Shown: positions 5,963-11,783 of the stretch, piece by piece
How positions within the stretch are numbered: the first letter of the stretch is position 1
How the letters are laid out: the number at the start of each line of letters is the position of its first letter
Source: Gammaproteobacteria bacterium
GTDB taxonomy: Bacteria; Pseudomonadota; Gammaproteobacteria; Pseudomonadales; Porticoccaceae
Reading direction: 5' to 3'
NCBI GenBank assembly: GCA_003646355.1
Contig: QNFO01000010.1
Coordinates: 1-11,783 of the forward strand
DNA length: 11,783 nucleotides
Made by a program: the position numbers and the translations under genes
Notes under the pieces: generated by a model
What the model saw: only the letters and a program-made list of their open reading frames with translations
Told to the model about the DNA's origin: nothing
Database searches by the model: none

Positions 5963-6823
5963 TCAGCCCGCTGTGAGATTAACGATTTCAATTTTATTAG
6001 GATTAAAATCGACGGCATCTTCGCCACGCTGTAATTTAAGGCCGGTGAAATCGAACAAATTAGTATCGGCCAATTGCGAGGGCGCTACATTTTTAATAGC
6101 GGAGAAAATTGTTTCCAGTCGGCCGGGATATTCTTTCTCCCAGCCCTGTAGCATTTCTTTGATGAGCTGACGCTGCAATTTCTCCTGCGAGCCGCAGAGG
6201 TTGCAGGGAATAATGGGGAATTCTTTGTACTCGGCCAGCAGCTCAAGATCCTCTTCACGACAATAAGCCAGAGGGCGAATCACGATATTTTTTTTGTCGT
6301 CACTCAGCAGTTTCGGTGGCATGGCTTTGAGTTTTCCGCCAAAGAACATATTCAAAAACAGGGTTTCAATAATGTCGTCGCGATGGTGACCGAGGGCAAT
6401 TTTGGTAGCACCAATTTCCTGGGCAAAACCGTAGAGGCTGCCGCGCCGCAGGCGCGAACATAAACCACAATAGGTTTTATTCTCCGGCACGCGCTCGGTG
6501 ACGATACTGTAGGTGTCTTTTTCGAGAATATGAAAAGGCACACCCTGTTCGGTGAGATATTCAGGCAGTACGTGCTCGGGGAAACCCGGTTGTTTCTGGT
6601 CGAGATTCACCGCCACCAGTTCAAAATCAATCGGCGCCGTCTTCTGTAAATTGCGCAATACTTCGAGCATGCCAAAGGAGTCTTTACCACCCGAGAGGCA
6701 AACCATCACCTTGTCGCCCGCTTCAATCATATTGTAATCGGCAATCGCCGTACCGACCTGCCGGCGCAAACGTTTTTGCAGCTTGTTCAGCTCATGACGA
6801 TCTTTGCGGGGCTGGTGTGTCAC
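5963..6823 (-). CDS. ttcA: tRNA 2-thiocytidine biosynthesis protein TtcA
   Basis: TtcA puts the sulfur on cytidine 32 of certain tRNAs, using ATP and an iron-sulfur cluster. The PP-loop SGGKDS is at residues 44-49. The three cluster cysteines are present as Cys119 and Cys122 (CGLC) and Cys207 (PCNLC), matching the known Cys122, Cys125 and Cys213 of E. coli. [13 protein letters not shown] at the N-terminus, GHHRDDI at about 145-151 and the DTNLFDF block near the end are all family hallmarks. The protein is 286 residues, somewhat shorter than E. coli TtcA because the C-terminal tail is shorter. The start is a GTG at 6823 with a weak AGGT ribosome site; no in-frame ATG precedes the conserved region. 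It heads an operon with yheS. Confidence 0.97.
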   Translation of the reverse strand: MTHQPRKDRHELNKLQKRLRRQVGTAIADYNMIEAGDKVMVCLSGGKDSFGMLEVLRNLQKTAPIDFELVAVNLDQKQPGFPEHVLPEYLTEQGVPFHILEKDTYSIVTERVPENKTYCGLCSRLRRGSLYGFAQEIGATKIALGHHRDDIIETLFLNMFFGGKLKAMPPKLLSDDKKNIVIRPLAYCREEDLELLAEYKEFPIIPCNLCGSQEKLQRQLIKEMLQGWEKEYPGRLETIFSAIKNVAPSQLADTNLFDFTGLKLQRGEDAVDFNPNKIEIVNLTAG

Positions 6824-6856
6824 GGAAATTACCTACGGGCTAAAAAGGGGCGCGCT

Positions 6857-6886
6857 ATTGTAAAGCTTCGGCGCTGGACATACCAA
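6857..6886 (-). promoter_or_regulatory. Sigma-70-like promoter of ttcA-yheS
   Basis: On the minus strand TTGGTA (6886-6881, four of six) is followed after 18 bases by TACAAT (6862-6857, five of six). Transcription would start near 6849 and give a leader of about 26 bases before the ttcA GTG. Confidence 0.55.
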
Positions 6887-6925
6887 GGGGAGTAGCACTT
6901 AAGACAACCCGACGGGTGAGGCCAT

Positions 6926-6956
6926 AAAAAAACGGCGCAATGAAAGCGCCGTTTTT
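6926..6956 (-). terminator. Intrinsic terminator after the DUF547 gene
   Basis: A perfect 11-bp stem pairs 6928-6938 with 6946-6956 (AAAAACGGCGC with GCGCCGTTTTT) around a 7-base loop. Read on the minus strand it ends in a run of seven Ts, 19 bp after the DUF547 stop codon. It also separates that gene from the ttcA promoter. The stem is symmetric, so it could work in both directions, but no plus-strand gene ends here. Confidence 0.92.
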
Positions 6957-6974
6957 AGCTAAGAGAAGCGCGTA

Positions 6975-7796
6975 TTAGGGTGCGTTAATGCGCCAGTCGT
7001 GGGTGTAGTCGATCTTGCCGTTGAAGCCCAGTAGATAGAGGGCATCCCGGTCACTGGCATAGCGGGCAAAAACTTTGAGTAGTTTCTTGTCGTCCTTAGC
7101 GAAATCCGCCTTATACCACTCGAAGAGTTTGGAGACATGCAGCTCGCCATTTTCCAACTGCACCCCACGGGGATGCGCAACAAACTCATGGCCCGATTTT
7201 TTTAACAGCGTCCGGCTATTGGCACTGGTGAAGGCAAGAGGCTGTAAATTGGGGCAGCCTAAGCCACCACAGGCAAGCCCAAAGTGCACTTTGTGGTCTT
7301 GCCACAGGGGGCGCAGGATACGGTGTTCAATATCATTGAGGGAGATTTTTTGCCCCGCTACACTGGCGATTTTTTTATCCCAGGGGCCCTTCATACCAGA
7401 ACCACGGGGGCCGGGGATATTCTCAATACTGTCGACCGGGTAATTATCTAAAATCAGATCCAGTGTCAGCGCATTGTAGAGGTTCAGCCAATAGGCTTTT
7501 TGCTCTGCCCGGCTGTAGTCACGCGGGTCCAGAGCAGTATTGATTTTAATATAGCGGTCTAACTGCTTGCGGTGCTTACGGCTGACATCGCCGTAGCGAA
7601 AACGGTTGATACCCGAGGCATGATTGCTAATAACGTAAATATTTAGGATTGAATCGAGACCAGAATGGTCAATCAGCCGTGTATTGTTTTCACTGCTTTT
7701 ATTCCAAAGCGGCCAATAATCAGAGTGGGGGGCAGCAACACTCAAACCACTTGTCACCAGCAGCGCTACACACAGCCCCATCTTTAAAAACTTCAC
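6975..7796 (-). CDS. Secreted DUF547-domain protein
   Basis: The start is a GTG at 7796, chosen because GGGAGA lies 7 bases before it and because the protein then opens with a clean signal peptide (MKFLKMGLCVALLVTSGLS, likely cut near AA at 21-22). An ATG at 7820 would place the ribosome site inside the gene. The mature part carries DUF547 (PF04784) features: QKAYWLNLYNALTLDLIL at about 99-116, LNDIEHRILRP at 153-163, the cysteine pair GLACGGLGCPNL with Cys176 and Cys181, and the closing HDWRIN. The fold is thought to be transglutaminase-like, but no function is known to me. It is likely periplasmic. It is monocistronic, ending in a strong terminator and diverging from bioA. Confidence 0.9.
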   Translation of the reverse strand: MKFLKMGLCVALLVTSGLSVAAPHSDYWPLWNKSSENNTRLIDHSGLDSILNIYVISNHASGINRFRYGDVSRKHRKQLDRYIKINTALDPRDYSRAEQKAYWLNLYNALTLDLILDNYPVDSIENIPGPRGSGMKGPWDKKIASVAGQKISLNDIEHRILRPLWQDHKVHFGLACGGLGCPNLQPLAFTSANSRTLLKKSGHEFVAHPRGVQLENGELHVSKLFEWYKADFAKDDKKLLKVFARYASDRDALYLLGFNGKIDYTHDWRINAP

Positions 7797-7901
7797 GATA
7801 TATTCTCCCTTCTCAATCACTTTGTTGCCATCGGCTTCGCACTAAAAAAACGACTCAACGAAGTGCAACCCTTGAGACACCAAACTAACCCGGAGCCTTT
7901 G

Positions 7902-7931
7902 TTGTGGCTATAACGCCTGTCATACTATAAA
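7902..7931 (+). promoter_or_regulatory. Candidate bioA promoter
   Basis: TTGTGG (7902-7907) and TATAAA (7926-7931) are 18 bases apart and fit sigma-70 fairly well, with a start expected near 7938. I looked for the BirA operator palindrome known from E. coli bio genes and did not find one. The ribosome site GGAAG (7953-7957) is unusually far from the bioA ATG, 13 bases. Confidence 0.45.
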
Positions 7932-7970
7932 AGCCATCTATCCTCGATCCACGGAAGCACTTAACAAATC

Positions 7971-9266
7971 ATGAATTTAAAAAAACTGAGTGACCAGCAG
8001 ATCCATGCCATCGACCAGGCCCACGTCTGGCACCCCTACTCGTCACTGAGCCAGCCCCTGCCCACTTACCATGTCGCCTCCGCCAGTGGCGTGCGCCTGC
8101 AGCTTGGCGATGGCCGGGAGTTGATTGACGGCATGTCGTCCTGGTGGTGCACCATTCACGGCTACAACCATCCTCATTTGAACGAAGCTGTGACCGCACA
8201 AATGGGGAAAATGTCCCATGTAATGTTCGGCGGTATTATTCACGAGCCAGCAGCCCAGCTAGCACAACGTCTTGTCGATATTACACCTGCGCCACTGAAT
8301 AAGGTATTTTTCAGCGATTCCGGTTCAGTCAGCGTCGAGATCGCTATTAAGATGGCCCTGCAATTTTGGCAGGCCAGGGGGCGAGCCGAGAAAAGCCGCC
8401 TGTTAACTTTGAGGAAGGGCTACCACGGTGACACCTTTGCTGCGATGGCCGTCTGCGACCCCGAAACCGGCATGCACCACCTGTTTAACGAAGTACTGCA
8501 GCAACAGGTGTTTAGCGAATCGCCCCGCTGCCGTTTTGGCGAGGATTGGGATCAACACTATCTCGCCGATTTCGAACGCCAGTTGATCAGCCATAAAGAC
8601 CAGCTCGCCGCCGTCATACTTGAGCCCATCGTGCAGGGTGCCGGTGGCATGCATTTTTATTCGCCGGACTATTTACAGGAAGTACGCGCCCTCTGCGACG
8701 AACACGATGTGCTATTAATTGCCGATGAAATTGCCACCGGATTTGGTCGCACCGGCAAGCTCTTTGCTTGTGAATGGGCCGGTATTAGCCCCGATATTAT
8801 GTGTGTTGGCAAAGCGCTAACGGGGGGCTATATGAGCCTCGCCGCCACCCTGTGCAATGACAAAGTCAGCGACGGCATCGGCGAAAGTGAAGCGGGTGTG
8901 TTTATGCACGGCCCCACCTTTATGGCCAACCCTCTGGCCTGCGCCGTGGCCAATGCCAGCATCGAGCTACTATTGGCATCGAATTGGCAGGACAATATTG
9001 TGCGCATTGAAGCTCAGCTAATTGAGCAGCTCGCGCCCTGTAAAGCCTACAGCACAGTGGCCGATGTGCGCGTATTGGGCGCGATTGGTGTGGTCGAAAT
9101 GAAAGACTTTGTCGACGTCGCCGCTCTGCAAAAACGCTTTGTCGAGGCCGGCGTGTGGATTCGCCCCTTTGCCAAACTGGTTTATATAATGCCCGCGTTC
9201 AATATTGAGGCCGCCGACCTGAGCAGCCTAACAGCGGCAATTGTTGAGGTACTTAAAGCCGATTAG
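7971..9266 (+). CDS. bioA: Adenosylmethionine-8-amino-7-oxononanoate aminotransferase BioA
   Basis: BioA makes 7,8-diaminopelargonate from 8-amino-7-oxononanoate, with S-adenosylmethionine as amino donor and PLP as cofactor, in the biotin pathway. The protein is 431 residues, the usual length. WHPYSS (20-25) and [16 protein letters not shown] (53-68) form the substrate side. YHGDT (151-155) stacks on the PLP, Asp252 in [12 protein letters not shown] binds the pyridine nitrogen, and Lys281 in [11 protein letters not shown] forms the Schiff base; E. coli uses Asp245 and Lys274. The paired Trp58-Trp59 separate it from other class III aminotransferases. No other bio gene is in the window, so bioA stands apart from bioBFCD here. 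It diverges from the DUF547 gene and its stop overlaps that of trpS. Confidence 0.97.
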   Translation: MNLKKLSDQQIHAIDQAHVWHPYSSLSQPLPTYHVASASGVRLQLGDGRELIDGMSSWWCTIHGYNHPHLNEAVTAQMGKMSHVMFGGIIHEPAAQLAQRLVDITPAPLNKVFFSDSGSVSVEIAIKMALQFWQARGRAEKSRLLTLRKGYHGDTFAAMAVCDPETGMHHLFNEVLQQQVFSESPRCRFGEDWDQHYLADFERQLISHKDQLAAVILEPIVQGAGGMHFYSPDYLQEVRALCDEHDVLLIADEIATGFGRTGKLFACEWAGISPDIMCVGKALTGGYMSLAATLCNDKVSDGIGESEAGVFMHGPTFMANPLACAVANASIELLLASNWQDNIVRIEAQLIEQLAPCKAYSTVADVRVLGAIGVVEMKDFVDVAALQKRFVEAGVWIRPFAKLVYIMPAFNIEAADLSSLTAAIVEVLKAD

Positions 9267-10270
9267 GCCAGAGGACGGATACCCACTGCGCGGCGCACCT
9301 CATCCATCAAGGGCTGACTAATCGCCCTCGCCTTTTCACCACCAGCCTGCAGAATCTCTTCTATTTCAGCCGGTGCATCGATTAAGGCCTGATAGCGCTC
9401 GCGGGCCGGCGCCAACTCAGCATTAACCAGTGCAAATAATTGCTTTTTAGCCTCACCCCAGGCGATGCCCTTGGCGAATTCTTCACGCATGGCTACCGTT
9501 TGTTCGGGCGTGGCAAAGGCCTGCCAGATTTGAAACACCGATGAGCTGTCAGCATCTTTCGGCTCACCCGGCTCCAGCAGGTTAGTTTTGATTTTATTGA
9601 TGTGCTTCTTCAGCTGCTTTTCAGTCAGAAATAGCGGAATGGTATTGCCGTAGCTCTTACTCATTTTGCGGCCATCGAGGCCCTGCAATAAGGGCACGTC
9701 GTCATCGACCTGTGCTTGCGGTAAAGCGAAGTGCTCGCCGTAGTGATGGTTAAAGCGTTGGGCAATATCGCGCGCCATTTCAACGTGCTGAATCTGGTCA
9801 CGGCCGACCGGAATCTGGTGGGCGTTGAACATTAGTATGTCAGCAGCCATCAACACCGGATAGCTGAACAGGCCCATGGTAATGCCGAAGTCAGCATCTT
9901 CACCGGCTGCTTCATTATCTTGCACCGAGGCTTTGTAAGCGTGGGCGCGATTCATCAAACCTTTAGCGGCCATGCAGTTGAGGAACCACATCAGCTCGGG
10001 GATTTGTGGAATATCAGACTGGCGATAAAAAACCGCGTTGTCGGTATCCAGACCCAAAGCGATCCAACTGGCGGCGATTTCCAGGGTCGAGCGATGCACG
10101 TCATCGGGGTTATTGCACTTGATCAGCGCGTGGTAGTCGGCGAGAAAATAGAAGGACTCAACATCGGTACTTTTGCTGGCCTCAACGGCGGGACGAATAG
10201 CGCCCACATAGTTGCCCAAGTGAGGGGTGCCGGAGGTGGTAATGCCGGTGAGTATTCTCTGCTTGCTCAT
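9263..10270 (-). CDS. trpS: Tryptophanyl-tRNA synthetase
   Basis: Class I aminoacyl-tRNA synthetase that charges tRNA-Trp. The 335-residue protein carries the HIGH-type motif [10 protein letters not shown] (12-21) and the KMSKS loop [10 protein letters not shown] (200-209). Blocks such as [10 protein letters not shown] (41-50) and [19 protein letters not shown] (144-162) line the tryptophan and ATP sites. Length and motifs are those of bacterial TrpS of the E. coli type. The ATG at 10270 follows a purine-rich GAGAGA stretch that can serve as ribosome site. The gene is convergent with bioA; the stop codons overlap and no intrinsic terminator lies between them, so each transcript must end inside the other gene or by Rho. 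Confidence 0.97.
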   Translation of the reverse strand: MSKQRILTGITTSGTPHLGNYVGAIRPAVEASKSTDVESFYFLADYHALIKCNNPDDVHRSTLEIAASWIALGLDTDNAVFYRQSDIPQIPELMWFLNCMAAKGLMNRAHAYKASVQDNEAAGEDADFGITMGLFSYPVLMAADILMFNAHQIPVGRDQIQHVEMARDIAQRFNHHYGEHFALPQAQVDDDVPLLQGLDGRKMSKSYGNTIPLFLTEKQLKKHINKIKTNLLEPGEPKDADSSSVFQIWQAFATPEQTVAMREEFAKGIAWGEAKKQLFALVNAELAPARERYQALIDAPAEIEEILQAGGEKARAISQPLMDEVRRAVGIRPLA

Positions 10271-10387
10271 AATCTCTCTGCGCCATGTTTCAGTTTGTGC
10301 GAGACAGCACCGCCAATGGCGATGCCAAAAAAGTCGGCGCCATGATACCTGATTTCAGGAGTCTACTGGAGCGGTACAAGCACTCGA
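10271..10387. other. Intergenic gap between the copper permease gene and trpS
   Basis: These 117 bp separate two minus-strand genes. I see no convincing intrinsic terminator or promoter. A short palindrome, CCTGA-TT-TCAGG (10348-10359), and the hairpin CGCCA-AT-GGCG are present. The trpS promoter is presumably here. Confidence 0.4.
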
Positions 10388-11509
10388 TTAAAGCGGCATT
10401 TGGTTGAGTATCCAGCCCAGCACCAGCACTTGCGGTAGTGTGACCAGGGGCAGGAAGAAGGCTATCTTCCAGGATTTGGTGAGATCTTTGAGAATCATAA
10501 TCTCGGTGTAATCGGTGGCGATGCCGGCCATCAAAAAGGTAAAGCCATTGCCCGGTGCGCCGGCGCGCAACACCAGATCGGCGGCGATAGGGGTCGAGCC
10601 CTCAGAGCAGACTTCGATAATGGTGGCCGCCAGCAAGGTCAGCAACAAGCCCATCAGTGTCGGGCCAAATAAGGTGCTGTAAGTATCGAGCGGTACAAAG
10701 GCGCGAATCGCCGTGGCCAGTACCAAACCAAAAAACAACCAGCGAAAAACCATGCGTGAATCTTTCAGGCCATCCCACAATAATGCACCTATGGTCTGCG
10801 GTGTAAAGCTAGCAGCGGCAAAGAGTTTTTTTAATTCAAACCACACGGCTATTTGCTCTTGCGAACCGGCATCGGGGGTAGCGGGGTTGGCATTTAACAC
10901 CCCCCTGGCGACCAGGCGATCGAAGATCACGCCGCTGATCAGACCAATCAACAGTGACAGGCTAATGTAGAGCAGGGTCCATTTGAGGCCGATCAGCGTG
11001 AACATAATGATGGTCAACGACAGGGAGTTCCACGGGCTGGCAATCAGAAAGGCCATCAACTGGCCGAGGCTGGCACCCTTTTGATAGAGCTTGGTGCCGA
11101 CCATCAAAATGCCGTGGCTGCAGAGATCCAGCAACAGACCGGCAAAGGTGGCCCGCGCAATACCTTTGAAGGTGCCGCCCCGACCCAGGGTCGCCATAAT
11201 CAGTTCACGGGGAATACGCTCCAGCAGACCGACAAACACCACCGCCGCCGCCAGGCCCCACCACATTTTATTCATCAGCTCGAAAATACCGCTGCTCATT
11301 ACTGCCAGCCAACGGGGCAAAGCATCGCCGTCTGCAAACCAAAAACCGAGTAGATAGCACGCCAGTACGATGCCACCCGACACCCACAATAAATAATCGC
11401 GCTGGTTCTTTTCGCTGGGGCAGCAAGAGGTCTCGACCTGTGTTGCACAGCAGGAAGGATTGCTTGTCTCTGGTTCTTGTTCTGGCTCGGGTTTACAGCA
11501 AGAGCTCAT
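10388..11509 (-). CDS. SO_0444-type copper/zinc efflux permease (ArsP_1/DUF318 family)
   Basis: The 373-residue membrane protein belongs to the permease family PF03773 and resembles the SO_0444 Cu/Zn exporter of Shewanella. The soluble N-terminus (1-38) has three Cys-Cys pairs, at 4-5, 20-21 and 29-30, probably for metal capture. About eight to ten hydrophobic segments follow. The two family half-repeats each show a polar motif inside a membrane segment: LCSHG around Cys130 followed by FLIASPWNSLSLT, and EVCSEGSTPIAADL around Cys301 followed by FLMAGIATDYTEIM. It would move metal across the inner membrane, out of the cytoplasm. The ATG overlaps the regulator's stop as ATGA, with GGAG 8 bases upstream, so it is translationally coupled to the CueR-like gene. 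The regulator's ligands suggest copper as the inducer. Confidence 0.9.
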   Translation of the reverse strand: MSSCCKPEPEQEPETSNPSCCATQVETSCCPSEKNQRDYLLWVSGGIVLACYLLGFWFADGDALPRWLAVMSSGIFELMNKMWWGLAAAVVFVGLLERIPRELIMATLGRGGTFKGIARATFAGLLLDLCSHGILMVGTKLYQKGASLGQLMAFLIASPWNSLSLTIIMFTLIGLKWTLLYISLSLLIGLISGVIFDRLVARGVLNANPATPDAGSQEQIAVWFELKKLFAAASFTPQTIGALLWDGLKDSRMVFRWLFFGLVLATAIRAFVPLDTYSTLFGPTLMGLLLTLLAATIIEVCSEGSTPIAADLVLRAGAPGNGFTFLMAGIATDYTEIMILKDLTKSWKIAFFLPLVTLPQVLVLGWILNQMPL

Positions 11510-11783
11510 CGTTTAATCTCCGCCATTGTTTGTGTCCGTTCTTGCTGGCTCGCTAATGTGTCAATAATAGTGCAATCCGCATCTTCATCATTGGCGCAAG
11601 CCCCTACCAACTTCGCCAGTAAATCACGGGTTTCGCCAAGCTCGCGGATATGGGCATCCACTTCTTCGAGCTTGTCACTCACCAACTGGTGAACCTCGGC
11701 ACTGCGCCGCTGGGGGTTTTTATACAGACCCAACAAAAGCCGACGCTGGTCAATATTAAAACCAAATTGGCGAGCCTGCCGCA
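11506..11783 (-). CDS. CueR-like MerR-family copper regulator, 5' end off the window
   Basis: Only the last 91 codons are visible; the DNA-binding start lies beyond the right edge. The visible part begins RQARQFGFNIDQRRLLLGLY, the end of the MerR DNA-binding region. A long dimerisation helix follows, then the metal loop ACANDEDADCTIIDTLA. The two loop cysteines are separated by seven residues (C-x7-C), as in E. coli CueR (Cys112, Cys120). The residue before the dimerisation helix, in PQRRSAEV, is Ser like CueR Ser77, where zinc sensors of the ZntR type have Cys. This argues for Cu(I) sensing. The extra CCHH tail of E. coli CueR is absent. It is co-transcribed with the efflux permease through a 4-bp overlap, and its own operator would be outside the window. 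Confidence 0.9.
   Translation of the reverse strand, partial: RQARQFGFNIDQRRLLLGLYKNPQRRSAEVHQLVSDKLEEVDAHIRELGETRDLLAKLVGACANDEDADCTIIDTLASQQERTQTMAEIKR

Noticed and set aside
7797..7970. BirA operator in front of bioA
   Set aside because: No dyad resembling the E. coli BirA palindrome was found; only an ordinary promoter candidate is visible.
10293..10343. Leader peptide of 17 codons ahead of trpS (ATG at 10343, minus strand)
   Set aside because: It has no Trp codons, no attenuator hairpin and only a weak ribosome site, so regulation of trpS by it is not supported.
9920..10345. 141-codon plus-strand open frame over trpS
   Set aside because: It is antisense to a certain trpS gene, has no recognisable domain and its frame is explained by trpS codon pattern.

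Overview
The window reads as an ordinary chromosomal segment of a gammaproteobacterium with roughly balanced GC content. TtcA, YheS, BioA and TrpS are all gammaproteobacterial in type. The SEC-C protein (PBPRA1643-like) and the SO_0444-like metal permease suggest a marine lineage. A Spongiibacteraceae/Cellvibrionales-type bacterium is my guess, not something the sequence proves. I found no tRNA, rRNA, CRISPR array, integrase or intact insertion sequence.

Left part (1-2646). A truncated AhpD/carboxymuconolactone-decarboxylase-like gene on the minus strand diverges from an AraC-family regulator with an RclR-type cupin domain. Together they look like a small redox or electrophile response module. 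Next comes a secreted protein of a widespread but uncharacterised family, preceded by a palindromic and direct-repeat element next to a candidate promoter.

Middle part (2647-4015). This looks like the accessory patch of the window. It holds about 200 bp of clustered hairpins without a gene, a small SEC-C zinc-motif protein, and a HigB/HigA toxin-antitoxin pair. The toxin keeps the whole catalytic set known from HigB. A promoter candidate sits so close to the toxin ATG that the mRNA may be leaderless.

Housekeeping part (4016-10270). ttcA (tRNA 2-thiocytidine) and yheS (ABC-F ATPase) form a two-gene minus-strand operon, with a good sigma-70-like promoter in front of ttcA. Upstream of it lies a minus-strand secreted DUF547 protein ending in a strong intrinsic terminator. 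It diverges from bioA (biotin synthesis, plus strand). bioA and trpS (minus strand) meet tail to tail and overlap by 4 bp at their stop codons.

Right part (10388-11783). A copper-response unit on the minus strand runs off the right edge. It has the C-terminal part of a CueR-like MerR regulator, then, with an ATGA overlap, an SO_0444-type efflux permease whose N-terminus carries three Cys-Cys pairs. The visible regulator residues point to Cu(I) rather than Zn.

I did not find a convincing new biological system. The points most worth a second look are the hairpin cluster beside the toxin-antitoxin genes, the possibly leaderless higBA promoter, the Cys-pair tail on the copper exporter, and the redox-type AraC/AhpD-like pair.
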